64,000 bases of DNA from Cupriavidus basilensis (GCF_008801925.2 NZ_CP062804.1:2852001-2916000), one strand, 5' to 3'. Positions 44,016 to 54,353 are shown, counted from the stretch's first letter. A program made the numbers and translations. Notes: generated from the sequence alone by a model not told the origin.

Positions 44016-44042
44016 GCATAATGCAACATTGTTGCATTATGC
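44016..44042. promoter_or_regulatory. Perfect 27-bp palindrome, candidate Zur-type operator of the ABC operon
   Basis: GCATAATGCAACA, one central T, then TGTTGCATTATGC: 13-bp arms without a mismatch, ending 16 bases before the ATPase ATG. The size, the AT-rich ends and the pseudo-nested TGCAACA-TGTTGCA core fit Fur/Zur-family sites, which block transcription when metal is bound. Zur is preferred from the operon content; the consensus of this organism is not known to me. Confidence 0.65.
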
Positions 44043-44078
44043 TGCGACCCGGCAATAGATGGCAAGCGGCCCCGGCGT

Positions 44079-44245
44079 CTACCTTGCGGGGCGCGTCGGC
44101 ACGCGGCTCGCGGTGACGGTGACCTCGACCAGCCCTCCCGGCGACACCAGCCGCAACGCTTCGGCGCGCGTGCGCACCGGCACGTTGGGCTGCTTGCCGG
44201 TTCCAGAAGTACTGCTTATAGACGCCCGAGAAACCGGTGAAAAGG
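44079..44245 (-). pseudogene. C-terminal remnant of a RidA/YjgF-like protein
   Basis: On the minus strand GTGKQPNVPVRTRAEALRLVSPGGLVEVTVTA resembles the end of RidA-family deaminases (the 'R-x-V-x-x-L-x-GxLVEV' pattern). Just upstream the frame-shifted TGFSGVYKQYFW would be the preceding 'Y-x-x-YF' block. The N-terminal two thirds are absent. It lies between the palindrome and the TetR gene. The fragment is short, so the call is tentative. Confidence 0.4.
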
Positions 44246-44341
44246 CAGGCCGGCGCGATGGTAGACTCGGCAAAGCCTCAACCCGCGCGGGCCACCTCTA
44301 TAATCCGCGCTCCCGGCCAACCATCGCAGAAATCTCGCCTC

Positions 44342-45571
44342 ATGCTCAAGGAAACAGCGGACGCCCGCCCGACACGCCGGTACGTGGAGAAACGCGAGGC
44401 GATCCTCGATGCCGCTGCCCGGCTGTTCAACCGCAAGGGCTTGCGCGGCGCCACGCTCTCGGACGTGGCGCAGGAAGTGGGCCTGAGCACCAACAGCATC
44501 ACCTACTACTACCGCAAGAAGGAAGACCTTGTGGTGGCGTGCCTGATGCGCACCATCGATGAAATCGCGGGCATCGCCGACGCCACGGCCGGCGAGCCGC
44601 TGCCGCAGGCCAGGGTGCGCCGCTTCATCGCGCTTTTCTTCCAGCGGCTGGCCAGGACGGCAACGGGTGAGCGCCCCGAGCTGATGAGCTTTCGCGAGAT
44701 CCGCTCGCTGCCCGACACCCACGCGGACGTCGCCTTCGCGGCCTACACGGACATGTTCCGGCGCATCCGCAAGGTGCTGCGCAGCGACACACCCAAGGAC
44801 CCGGCGCAACGCAGCGCCCTGAGCGCGGCGGCGCACTTGCTGCTGTCGCTGACCAGCGGCGCGATGACATGGGTGGAGCGCTATGAGCCGGAAGACTATC
44901 CGAAGGTGGCAGATACCGTCGTGGATATCCTGCTCAACGGCTTTGCGTCACCGTCATCGCGATGGGACAGCAGCCCGGCCGGGACGCCGCCGATCTCCAA
45001 AGCCGAAACCACCCAGGAAGCCTTCCTGCGCGCCGCCACGGAACTGCTCAATGAACTGGGCTATCGGGGCGCTTCCGCCGATCGCATCTCCGCGCGGCTG
45101 AATCTCACCAAGGGGGCCTTCTATCACCACAACGAAAACAAGGACGACCTGATCTCCGCCTGCTTCGACCGCATGTTCGCGGTGATCCGCGATGCGCAGT
45201 CGAAAGTGGAGGACGGCCCGGGCACCGGCTGGGACAAGCTGTGCGCAATCGCGCGCGCGCTGGTCAGCTACCAGTTTTCCAGCCAGGGGCCGCTGCTGCG
45301 CCTGACTATCTACGGCGCGCTGCCCGAGGAAATGCGCAAGGAGAAGATGCTGACGATGAACCGGCTGTCGGCGCGGTTTGCGCGATTCCTGGTGCAAGGG
45401 ATGCAGGACGGGTCGATCCGGGCGCTGGATCAGTCGATTGCTTCGTTGCAGGTAAACGGCATGATCAATGCCGCGGTGGAGTTGCGGCGGTGGGTGCCGG
45501 ATGCATCCGGGGAGAATGCGGCGGATCTGTTTATCCGGCCTTTGTTCCTGGGGATATTTTCAGGGCAGTGA
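44342..45571 (+). CDS. Double-length TetR regulator with two helix-turn-helix domains
   Basis: 409 residues, twice the usual size. The first TetR helix-turn-helix (REAILDAAARLFNRKGLRGATLSDVAQEVGLSTNSITYYYRKKEDLV) starts near residue 18. A ligand domain and a linker (SPAGTPPISKAETT) follow. A second complete helix-turn-helix (QEAFLRAATELLNELGYRGASADRISARLNLTKGAFYHHNENKDDLI) starts near residue 228, with its own ligand domain (LLRLTIYGALPEEMRKEKMLTMNRLSARFARFLVQG). One chain thus mimics a TetR dimer. The start is the ATG at 44342. The neighbours (metal ABC operon, peptide ABC operon on the minus strand) do not name its target. Confidence 0.85.
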   Translation: MLKETADARPTRRYVEKREAILDAAARLFNRKGLRGATLSDVAQEVGLSTNSITYYYRKKEDLVVACLMRTIDEIAGIADATAGEPLPQARVRRFIALFFQRLARTATGERPELMSFREIRSLPDTHADVAFAAYTDMFRRIRKVLRSDTPKDPAQRSALSAAAHLLLSLTSGAMTWVERYEPEDYPKVADTVVDILLNGFASPSSRWDSSPAGTPPISKAETTQEAFLRAATELLNELGYRGASADRISARLNLTKGAFYHHNENKDDLISACFDRMFAVIRDAQSKVEDGPGTGWDKLCAIARALVSYQFSSQGPLLRLTIYGALPEEMRKEKMLTMNRLSARFARFLVQGMQDGSIRALDQSIASLQVNGMINAAVELRRWVPDASGENAADLFIRPLFLGIFSGQ

Positions 45572-45630
45572 GCGCGAGGATACGCCTTGATGCGCTTCGA
45601 TGCGCCAAGGCCCGCTCCCCGCTTCCCGCA

Positions 45631-46657
<1,027 letters not shown>

Positions 46658-46677
<20 letters not shown>

Positions 46678-47641
46678 GGAGGAAACATGCCTTGAAGTGA
46701 TTCGGGCGAACGGCACGCAGCGCGGGGCGCGACAGGCTACATTGATCGGTGGCGAGCTTGCACCGCGGCATGAAAGCGCACCCCGGCGGCAGCGCGGTAA
46801 GGTCGGGCGGCTGGCCGTCGATCGGCACCAGCGGCTGTCGGGTATCGCCGTCGATGCGCGGCACCGAGGCCATCAGCCCGCGCGTGTACGGGTGCGCGGG
46901 ATGGCCGTAGAGCTCGCGCGCCGTGGCGGTCTCGACCATGCGGCCGCCGTACATCACGGCCACGCGATCGGCATAGCGGGCCACCACGCCCAGGTCGTGC
47001 GTGATGAGCACCAGCGCCGTGCCGGACTGGCTGGCCAGGTCCTTGAGCAAATCAAGGATCTGCGCTTGCACCGTGACGTCGAGCGCGGTGGTGGGTTCGT
47101 CCGCGATGATCAGCTGCGGCTTGCAGGCCAGCGCCATGGCGATCATGGCGCGCTGGCGCATGCCGCCCGAGAACTGGTGCGGATAGGCGCCCAGCCGGCT
47201 CTGCGGCTCGGGGATCTGCACCTTGCCAAGCAGCTCGCCGGCAATGCCCAGGGCGGTCTTCCACGGCATGCCCTGGTGCAGGTTGATCGGCTCGGCGATC
47301 TGCTTGCCCACGGTGAGCGCCGGGTTCATCGACGACATCGGCTCCTGGAAGATCATCGCGATCCGGTTGCCGCGGATCGCACGCATTTTTGCCGGGCTGA
47401 GCTTGAGCAGGTCCTGCCCGTCAAAGAGGATCTCGCCCGATTCGATGCGGCCCGCCGGGCTGGGAATCAAGCCCAGGATGGACAGCGCGGTCACGCTTTT
47501 TCCCGAGCCGGACTCGCCGACGATGGCCAGTGTCTCGCCGGGGGCGACATCGAACGAGACCTGGTCCACCGCCGTAACCACGCCCCGGTCGGTGCGAAAG
47601 CGCGTGGTCAGCTGGTTCACCTGCAGGATGGGCTGCGTCAT
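46658..47641 (-). CDS. Peptide/nickel-type ABC importer ATPase (DppD-like)
   Basis: 327 residues from the ATG at 47641 with AAGGAGG seven bases upstream. Walker [19 protein letters not shown]-loop [19 protein letters not shown], signature [16 protein letters not shown] and Walker [19 protein letters not shown] are intact. The C-terminal block [18 protein letters not shown] is the conserved Cys motif. The C-terminus ends HDHDHH, a short histidine-rich tail of unknown meaning. It lies between the binding protein and the DppF-like gene in one operon. Confidence 0.9.
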
Positions 47642-47702
47642 GCGGGCCTCCTTGAAAGGGACGGGCGTCGAGCAAGGTTGGAGCAAGGTTGGAGCAAGGA
47701 AA

Positions 47703-49406
47703 TCAGAACCCCATCTTCTTCTTCATGTCCTGGTCGATCCACATCCGCGCGTAGATCGGGCCGGGACGGACCGCGCCCGCGCGCAGCTCGGCGTTGTAGT
47801 TCTTCACCCAGGGCCACCATGCGGTGTACACGTAAGGGGTCGGCAACCAGATATACGGCGCATCCGCGAGCACATCGCGCGTCAGCGAGCGCAAGGCCTC
47901 TTGCCGGCGGCCGAGGTCGCGCATCTGGAAGGCTTCGTTCACGCGCTGCTCGTACTTGGCGTCACCCCACTGCGCGGCGTTCCAGACCTGGCCTTTCACG
48001 AAGCTCTTGCGGATCGTGGTGGTCGGGTTGGTATGGCCGTTGCTCATCAGGTAGCCGGGCGCATTGGTCTTGGTGGTCATGGCCGACAGGAATGCGCCGT
48101 ACTCCATCGGCTGGATCTCGATGCGCACGCCAACCTGCTCCAGGTAGGCGCCGATCAGCGGCAGCAGCTCCAGGTGCTCCGGCTGGCAGGCGCATACCTG
48201 CACCTTGAAGGTGAAGCCCTCCGCGTAGCCCGCCTCGGCCAGCAACTTGCGCGCCTTGTCCGGGTTGTAGGCGAACAGCTCCTTCACCGAGTCCGGCATG
48301 GCGCTCAGCGGCTCGAAGTAGCCGGTGTAATCCGGATGCTGCGGGTAGGCGAACAGTTCGGCATTGCCACCATAGAACTGCTTGACGATCTCCTGCTTGT
48401 TGACCGCCATGTTCAGCGCGCGCCGCACGCGCAGGTCGTTGAACGGCTTGGTATCGACGCGCAGCGCCACGTACTGGCCATTGGTCGACAGCCAGCGCGA
48501 CCACTTGAGGGCCGGCGCGTTCTTCTTGAGCTCATCGACCGCGGTCCAGCGGACAGACTCGAGCACATCCAGCTTGCCAGTGCGCAGCATGGTGTTGCGG
48601 GTGGACTCATCCTTGACCGTGCGCAGCACGACCTTGTCGACGAAGGGCAGCTTGTAGTCCTTACCGGCAATCTTGTCGCTATCCCAGTATTGCTCGTTCT
48701 TCGTGTAAGTGCTGGCGGTGCCCTGGACAAAGTTGCTCAGCAGGAACGGCCCGCTGCCGTTCACATTTTTCCAGTTGCCGGCCCCGGCGGCCGCCACTTC
48801 CTTGGGCATGATGCCGGAGTAGTAGCCCCAGCCGAAGCGGTAATCCCATTCGGCGTTGAACTCCTTGAAGCGAAAGACCACGGTGTACTTGTCCGTTGCC
48901 TCCACCTTGTTGAGGTGGTCGTAGTACGTGGGGATTTTCTTGGCGCTAGTGTTCTGGCGGTTGTAGCTGAAGACCACGTCGTCGGCCACCAGTTCGCGCT
49001 CTTCCATGACGCCCGCCTTGGCGGGGAATTTCACGCCTTTGCGCAGCTTGACTTCGAGCGTCAGCGGGTCGACCCACTTCCAGCTCTCGGCCAGCTCGCC
49101 GCGAATCGCATCCTCCGGCAGCCACGCATCGGCCTGGAACGGATACTTGCCGCCATTGCGCCTGGCCTTGGAAAGATCGGCGACGAAGAGCTGTTCGTAG
49201 ACCTGTCCGGTGTCGTAATTCTGCTTCCAGTTCCAGTCTGCCAGGTCCCACGACAGGGCGGAGATGGTGGGATACATGGAGCCGATCTCGAGATTGCCGC
49301 CGTACTTCGGCGCTTCGGCCTGCGCCCAGGCGGCGCCGGCGGCGAGCGCCAGCGCCACGCCCGCCACCACTGAAGATATTGTCCGGTTCAAGCCGCGTCC
49401 CTCCAT
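47703..49406 (-). CDS. Family 5 extracellular solute-binding protein (peptide/nickel ABC)
   Basis: 567 residues from the ATG at 49406 (GGAGG six bases before; the ATG at 49412 sits on the ribosome site). Signal peptide MEGRGLNRTISSVVAGVALALAAGAAWAQ. The family 5 features are YEQLFVADLSKARRNG near the front, ELAESWKWVDPLTLEVKLRKGVKFP (the 'ESW-x-D-T-F-LR-GVKF' block), FSYNRQNT, NGSGPFLLSNFVQG and FNDLRVRRALNMAVNKQEIV. It delivers its ligand to the DppB/DppC-like channel. The ligand may be an oligopeptide, but the neighbouring acyl-CoA genes make another small molecule possible. Confidence 0.9.
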   Translation of the reverse strand: MEGRGLNRTISSVVAGVALALAAGAAWAQAEAPKYGGNLEIGSMYPTISALSWDLADWNWKQNYDTGQVYEQLFVADLSKARRNGGKYPFQADAWLPEDAIRGELAESWKWVDPLTLEVKLRKGVKFPAKAGVMEERELVADDVVFSYNRQNTSAKKIPTYYDHLNKVEATDKYTVVFRFKEFNAEWDYRFGWGYYSGIMPKEVAAAGAGNWKNVNGSGPFLLSNFVQGTASTYTKNEQYWDSDKIAGKDYKLPFVDKVVLRTVKDESTRNTMLRTGKLDVLESVRWTAVDELKKNAPALKWSRWLSTNGQYVALRVDTKPFNDLRVRRALNMAVNKQEIVKQFYGGNAELFAYPQHPDYTGYFEPLSAMPDSVKELFAYNPDKARKLLAEAGYAEGFTFKVQVCACQPEHLELLPLIGAYLEQVGVRIEIQPMEYGAFLSAMTTKTNAPGYLMSNGHTNPTTTIRKSFVKGQVWNAAQWGDAKYEQRVNEAFQMRDLGRRQEALRSLTRDVLADAPYIWLPTPYVYTAWWPWVKNYNAELRAGAVRPGPIYARMWIDQDMKKKMGF

Positions 49407-49425
49407 CGTCATCCTCCGTTGTTGG

Positions 49426-50361
49426 TTATCGCGATCCGCGCATGCGCGGGTCAAGCAGGTCACGTAGCGCGTCGCCGTAGACGTTGATGGCATAGACGAC
49501 AACGGTGAGGCAGATGCCGGGGGCCAAGGCCAGCCAGGGCCCCTGGAACATGAAGGTGCGGCCGTTGCCCGAGAGCATGCCGCCCCAGGTCGGCGCGGGC
49601 GGCGGCACGCCCAGCCCGAGGAAAGACAAGCCGGATTCGGCCAGGATCGCGGTGCCCACGCGCGTGGTGAACAGCACGATGATGGGCGGCAGCACATTGG
49701 GCAGGATATGGCGCCAGAGGATGCGGCCGGTGGACGCGCCCATGGACTGCGCGGCGTGCACATACATGTTCTCGCGCACCGAGACCACCGCGCTGCGGAT
49801 GATGCGCGAGCCGCCCACGCCCAGCAGCAGGCCCAGCGTGCCGATGATCTGCCAGCTGCCCGGGCCGAGCACGGACACCACCACGATCAGGATCACCAGG
49901 TCGGGAAAGCTCATCCACGCATCCACCATGCGCTGCACGATCAGGTCGAACTTGCCGCCCAGGTAGCCGGTCAGGATGCCGATCAGCACCGAGATGGCGG
50001 TAGCCAGCGTGGCGGCCGACAGCCCGATGACGACCGAGAGCTGCGCGCCGTACAGGCAACGCGAGAGCATGTCGCGCCCGAGGTTGTCGGTGCCGAAGGG
50101 GTGCGCCCACGACGGCGGCTGCAGCCGCTTCATCATGCTGATCTCGTTGACGCCATACGGCGCCAGCCAGTCGGCAAAGACGCCGCAGAACAGGAAGATC
50201 ATGCAGATCACCGCGCCGGCGGCGCCCAGCGGCTTGTCGCGGAACAGGCGGCCCGCGAGTGCGAAAGCCGATCCGAGCCGGCCCGGGCCGGAAGTGGGCG
50301 GCGCGGCTGGGGCGGCTTGCGCCGTCTTGAGCGCCGGGGCGTTTGCGATTGGGCGTGCCAT
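49426..50361 (-). CDS. Peptide-type ABC importer permease (DppC-like)
   Basis: 311 residues. Start ATG at 50361 shares one base with the DppB-like stop. Five or six membrane helices; the periplasmic start of the family (HPFGTDNLGRDMLSRCLYGAQLSVVIG) is present, and the EAA loop that docks the ATPases is seen in AAQSMGASTGRILWRHILPNVLPPIIV. The last part, LGLGVPPPAPTWGGML, is also diagnostic. A Pro/Ala-rich N-terminal tail (APALKTAQAAPAAPPTSG) precedes the first helix. Confidence 0.9.
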   Translation of the reverse strand: MARPIANAPALKTAQAAPAAPPTSGPGRLGSAFALAGRLFRDKPLGAAGAVICMIFLFCGVFADWLAPYGVNEISMMKRLQPPSWAHPFGTDNLGRDMLSRCLYGAQLSVVIGLSAATLATAISVLIGILTGYLGGKFDLIVQRMVDAWMSFPDLVILIVVVSVLGPGSWQIIGTLGLLLGVGGSRIIRSAVVSVRENMYVHAAQSMGASTGRILWRHILPNVLPPIIVLFTTRVGTAILAESGLSFLGLGVPPPAPTWGGMLSGNGRTFMFQGPWLALAPGICLTVVVYAINVYGDALRDLLDPRMRGSR

Positions 50362-51317
50362 CAGCGATGCCTCACTTTCGGGTCGAACAGCCCGTAGCTC
50401 AGGTCCACGAGCAGGTTGATGAGCATGACGGCCACCCCGACCACCAGGAACACGCCGGTGATCACGGGATAGTCGCGCTGGTTCACGGCGTCCAGCAGGA
50501 GCAGCCCCATGCCCGGCAGCGCGAAGATCTGCTCGATCACCACGGCCCCGCCGATCAGCAGCGGCGCCTGCAGGCCGATCAGCGTCACCACCGGGATCAG
50601 CGCGTTGCGCAGCGCATGGCGCAGGATCACCAGGCGCTCGTTCAAGCCCTTGGCCCAGGCCGTGCGGATGTAGTCCTGGCGCAGCACCTCCAGCATCATG
50701 GTGCGCGTCATGCGCATGGTGATGGCCGACAGCGCCATGCCAAGGATGATGGCGGGCACCAGCATGTTGCTGATGTGCTGGAGGGGGTCTTCCAGGAAGG
50801 GAACGTAGCGCACCTCGGGCGACCAGCCCCACCACACGGAAGGAAACACCATGATCATCGTGCCCATCCAGAAGCTGGGCACCGCCAGCATCAGGATGGA
50901 GAACGAGCGCGCCACGTAGTCGGCCGCGGTGTCCTGCCGGATCGCCGAGAGCACGCCCACGGGCAACGCAACCGACAGCGCCACGAACAGGGCAAGCGCG
51001 CCCAGCGAGAAGGTGGCGGGCATGCGCGCCAGCACCATCTTCAGCACCGGCTCACCCTGCCACAGCGACTGGCCGAGATCCCCGTGCAACACGATGTTGC
51101 CAATCCAGTGGACGTACTGGAACCACATCGGCTGGTCCAGGCCCAGCGCGCGGATCAGGTCCTCGCGGCTCTTGGTATCGGCGCTGATGTCGTTCTGGCT
51201 CAGCATCAGGTCGACCACATCGCCCGGCACCATGCGCACGATCACGAAGACGATCAGGCTGGCGAACAGCAGCGTGGGCAGCAGCGCCAGCAGGCGGCGC
51301 AGGATGTAGGCACTCAT
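50361..51317 (-). CDS. Peptide-type ABC importer permease (DppB-like)
   Basis: 318 residues from the ATG at 51317. Begins MSAYILRRLLALLPTLLFASLIVFVIVRMVPGDVV, the standard DppB start. Six membrane helices. The segment GNIVLHGDLGQSLWQGEPV and the EAA-type loop YIRTAWAKGLNERLVILRHALRNALIPVVT are typical. The end ..LLVDLSYGLFDPKVR is the usual DppB C-terminus. First gene of the operon dppB-dppC-binding protein-dppD-dppF. Confidence 0.9.
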   Translation of the reverse strand: MSAYILRRLLALLPTLLFASLIVFVIVRMVPGDVVDLMLSQNDISADTKSREDLIRALGLDQPMWFQYVHWIGNIVLHGDLGQSLWQGEPVLKMVLARMPATFSLGALALFVALSVALPVGVLSAIRQDTAADYVARSFSILMLAVPSFWMGTMIMVFPSVWWGWSPEVRYVPFLEDPLQHISNMLVPAIILGMALSAITMRMTRTMMLEVLRQDYIRTAWAKGLNERLVILRHALRNALIPVVTLIGLQAPLLIGGAVVIEQIFALPGMGLLLLDAVNQRDYPVITGVFLVVGVAVMLINLLVDLSYGLFDPKVRHR

Positions 51318-51750
51318 GGCGCGCCCGCTTCCGTGACGCCCGCCCAGGCCACGCCGCGTGCCCTGAAAAAAGATACCGTGGATACGAGAAAGAGTGCCGC
51401 CCCGACCATGCCGTCTCCTGTTCGGTGCTTCGCGTGGTCGCCAAACACACCAGACAAGCATCGATTAACACGTAAATCATGCGATGTCTGGTGCGAGCCA
51501 GGAATGTATCCCTGGGGGTCTTCCACCGAGCTGCTGTTTGTGCAGATAGCCCATTCAGCATACCCAGAGTTCTAATTCATGACAACCGAACTGACCCTTG
51601 AATGTCTAGTGGATTTACCTAGGTCGCCGCCGCCGTGGCGGGCCGCTTGTGCGGCGCAAACGCGCGGCGGGAAACGCGAAGGCGAGCGCAGGCGCCACGC
51701 CTGCGCGTGGACGGCCTGCAAACACGATTGAGGATGGTGCGCTGCGGCGC
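51318..51750. other. Spacer between the ABC operon and the acyl-CoA dehydrogenase pair
   Basis: 433 bases without a supported gene; both neighbours run leftward, so it holds the end of the dehydrogenase unit and the promoter of the ABC operon. The one clear element is CACCAGACA (51448-51456) with TGTCTGGTG (51485-51493), perfect 9-bp arms around 28 bases, 130-175 bases before the DppB-like start. It could be a leader hairpin or a regulator site. No terminator with a T-run was seen. Confidence 0.5.
51448..51493. promoter_or_regulatory. Inverted repeat upstream of the Dpp-like operon
   Basis: CACCAGACA and TGTCTGGTG, perfect arms, separated by 28 mostly AT-rich bases (which include ATTAACACGTAAATCA). 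Candidate operator pair or leader hairpin for the ABC operon. Confidence 0.35.
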
Positions 51751-52890
51751 TCAGTAGCCGCGCAAGGTCGCCCAGCGCTGGGCGTGGAAGTTGGTATCGC
51801 CGAGCAGGATCTGCGCGGCGCAGGCACGCTTCATGTAGAAGCCGATCTCGAACTCGTCGGTCATGCCAATGCCGCCGTGCATCTGCACGGCCTCCTGCAC
51901 CGCGAGCATCGCCGTGGACCCGGCGCGGGCCTTGGCCGCGGAGACCAGCGCGACTGGCTGCGCCGGGCCGTCGTCGAGCAGTTGCTGGCTGCGCAGCACC
52001 GCCGCGCGCGTGATCTCGATCTCGCTGAACAGATGGGCAGCGCGATGCTGCAGCGCCTGGAACTCGCCGATGATCTTGCCGAACTGCTTGCGCTCTTTCA
52101 GGTATTGCAGCGTGCGCGCGAAGGCTTCGTCGGCAATGCCGACCAGCTCGGACGCCAGCGCCACGCGGGCGATATCGAGCGCGTGCTCAAGCATGGCCGC
52201 GCCGCAACCGGCCTCGCCCAGCACCGCGTCCGCCGCCACGCGCACATCCCGGAACTGCACGCGCGCGGCATTGCGGGCATCCGCCATCACGGTGCGCTCC
52301 ACGGCAATGCCATCGGCACCGCGCGGCACCAGGAAGAGCGTGACGCCGTCACGGTCGTCGACGTTGCCGCTGGTGCGGCCCACCACGATCAGCGTATCGG
52401 CGATATGTCCGTCGATGACGAAGACCTTGGCGCCATTGAGCACGAACCCGCCGTCCTGCCGCACGGCGGCGAGCGCCTGGCGCTCCGGGCGGTGCGCCGC
52501 GCCCTCGTCGATCGCCAGCGCGGTCAGGTGCCTGCCAGCCGCGATGGCGGGCAGGAAATGCGCCTTCTGCGCTGCGCTGCCGCCCCGGGAAATCAACGAA
52601 GCGCCCAGCAAGGCGGTGGAGAAAAACGGCGTGGGGGCCAGCGTGCGGCCAAGCGCCTCCATCAGTACGCCCGCCTCCACCACGCCGAGCTCGCTGCCAC
52701 CATACTGTTCGGGGATCAGCACGCCGGCAAAGCCCAGCTCGGCAAACTCCCGCCAGAGGGCCGGCGAGAAGCCGGTGTCGTCCCGCGTGTCGCGCAGCTT
52801 GCGCAGCATCGGGATGGGTGCGCTTTCGCGCAGGAATGCCAGGGCGCTGTCCCGCAGCATCTCCTGGGTCTGATTCAATACGATGGCCAT
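51751..52890 (-). CDS. pimD: Acyl-CoA dehydrogenase, pimeloyl-CoA dehydrogenase small subunit-like
   Basis: 379 residues. FAD-dependent alpha,beta-desaturation of a (dicarboxyl-)acyl-CoA. The N-terminal helices, beta domain (FVLNGAKVFVIDGHIADTLIVVGRT) and C-terminal helix bundle (YLKERKQFGKIIGEFQALQHRAAHLFSEIE, then AVQMHGGIGMTDEFEIGFYMKRA) are complete. Length and partner gene match PimD of the pimeloyl-CoA pathway, whose two subunits form one enzyme. The large subunit lies 38 bases upstream on the same strand. The usual catalytic Glu of short-chain enzymes is not obvious here, in line with subunit specialisation; that is a visual judgement. Confidence 0.75.
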   Translation of the reverse strand: MAIVLNQTQEMLRDSALAFLRESAPIPMLRKLRDTRDDTGFSPALWREFAELGFAGVLIPEQYGGSELGVVEAGVLMEALGRTLAPTPFFSTALLGASLISRGGSAAQKAHFLPAIAAGRHLTALAIDEGAAHRPERQALAAVRQDGGFVLNGAKVFVIDGHIADTLIVVGRTSGNVDDRDGVTLFLVPRGADGIAVERTVMADARNAARVQFRDVRVAADAVLGEAGCGAAMLEHALDIARVALASELVGIADEAFARTLQYLKERKQFGKIIGEFQALQHRAAHLFSEIEITRAAVLRSQQLLDDGPAQPVALVSAAKARAGSTAMLAVQEAVQMHGGIGMTDEFEIGFYMKRACAAQILLGDTNFHAQRWATLRGY

Positions 52891-52928
52891 AGTCGGTCTC
52901 TAAGCATTCGAGCGTGGAGTTGGGGCGG

Positions 52929-54113
52929 TCAGGCGCCGGGCAGGCCGAGCAAGCGCTTGGCAATAATGTTGAGCTGCACTTCGCTCGTGCCGCCCTCGAT
53001 CGAGTTGGCCTTGCTGCGCAGCCAGCCGCGCGCGGTGGCGCCGTCGTTGCTGCGCTCGCTCTCCCACTCCAGGGCCTCGCTGCCCCCAATGGACATCAGC
53101 AGCTCATAGCGCCGCTTGTTCAGCTCCGACCCGTAGTACTTCAACACCGACGAGAACGCGGCAATGCCCTCGCCCTGCCGGGCCAGGTCCAGCGCGCGCT
53201 CCCCCGCCAGGGCGAATGCCGCTTCATCGATCTCGAAGGTGGCGATCTGCGCGCGCAGCATGGGCGCGTCGACTTCGCCGCGCTCGTTCTGGCCGAGCGT
53301 GTCGCGCGCGAGCTTGCCCATTGGCGGGCGCTGGCCGCGCCCGCCAATGCCGCTGATCATCTCGCGCTCATGGGTCAGCAGGTACTTGGCGATGGCCCAG
53401 CCGCCGTTTTGCTCGCCCACCAGGTTGGCGCGCGGTACTACCACATCGTCAAAGAAGGTTTCGCAGAACGGCGACTTGCCGGAGATCAGCACGATGGGCC
53501 GCGCCGTCACGCCCGGCGTTTCCATGTCGAACAGCAAGAAGCTGATGCCGGTGTGCTTCTGTGCCGAAAAGTCGGTACGCACCAGGCAGAAGATCCAGTC
53601 CGCCTTGTCGGCGTAGGAAGTCCATACTTTCTGGCCGTTGACGACGAAGTGATCGCCGCGCTCGTCCGCGCGCGTTTGCAGCGAGGCCAGGTCCGACCCG
53701 GCATTGGGCTCCGAATACCCCTGGCACCAGCGGATCTCGCCGCGGGCGATCCTCGGCAGATGCTCGCGCTTCTGCGCCTCCGAGCCAAACCGGAGCAAGG
53801 CCGGGCCAAGCATCCAGATGCCGAAGCTTTGCAACGGCACGCGGCAGCCAAGCGCTTGCATTTCCTGGCGCAGCGCCTTGGCCTGCTCGCGGGAGAGGCC
53901 GCCGCCGCCATACTCGCGCGGCCACTCCGGCACCGTCCAGCCCTTGTCCGCCATGCGCGCGAGCCAGAGGCGCTGCGCCTCGGACTGGAAGCGGAACTTG
54001 CGCCCGCCCCAGCAGATGTCGTCTTCGTTGCGCACGGGCTGCCGCATTTCGGGCGGGCATTGCGCTTGCAGCCAGGCACGTACCTCCTGCCGGAAGGTTT
54101 CCAGGTCATCCAC
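52929..54113 (-). CDS. pimC: Acyl-CoA dehydrogenase, pimeloyl-CoA dehydrogenase large subunit-like
   Basis: 394 residues, the length of PimC. Begins MDDLETFRQEVRAWLQAQCPPEMRQPV; the flavin region RWCQGYSEPNAGSDLASLQTRA (the 'E-PxAGSD' motif) and FVVNGQKVWTSYADKADWIFCLVRT are classical. The C-terminal helices end ..GSEALEWESERSNDGATARGWLRSKANSIEGGTSEVQLNIIAKRLLGLPG, with the conserved IEGGTSEVQ..I motif. Together with the pimD-like product it likely oxidises medium- or long-chain dicarboxyl-CoAs such as pimeloyl-CoA. Divergent from the hydrolase-MFS-ligase operon across a 240-base spacer that should hold both promoters. Confidence 0.78.
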   Translation of the reverse strand: MDDLETFRQEVRAWLQAQCPPEMRQPVRNEDDICWGGRKFRFQSEAQRLWLARMADKGWTVPEWPREYGGGGLSREQAKALRQEMQALGCRVPLQSFGIWMLGPALLRFGSEAQKREHLPRIARGEIRWCQGYSEPNAGSDLASLQTRADERGDHFVVNGQKVWTSYADKADWIFCLVRTDFSAQKHTGISFLLFDMETPGVTARPIVLISGKSPFCETFFDDVVVPRANLVGEQNGGWAIAKYLLTHEREMISGIGGRGQRPPMGKLARDTLGQNERGEVDAPMLRAQIATFEIDEAAFALAGERALDLARQGEGIAAFSSVLKYYGSELNKRRYELLMSIGGSEALEWESERSNDGATARGWLRSKANSIEGGTSEVQLNIIAKRLLGLPGA

Positions 54114-54353
54114 GCTTGTCTCCTGTTTTTATGGCTTGTCTTTTTTGGTTTGGATTCGTTATATAAGCCCGACCCAGCAACGTCAATACTCCATTTCCTA
54201 AAATTGATCCATGGCATGACAAGACATCCAACCATCGCAGCAAATAATGCATTTTCTGCCAATGTGATAGCATTCCCGGAAACATACCGTAACCACTAAA
54301 CCGGCAAGAACACCAAGCCGGTCTGCGCCCGTGTGGCGCAACCAGGAGACAAT

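Noticed and set aside
47223..49373. 716-codon plus-strand frame opposite the ABC binding protein
   Set aside because: Antisense shadow; the minus-strand genes have clear signal peptide, motifs and ribosome sites.
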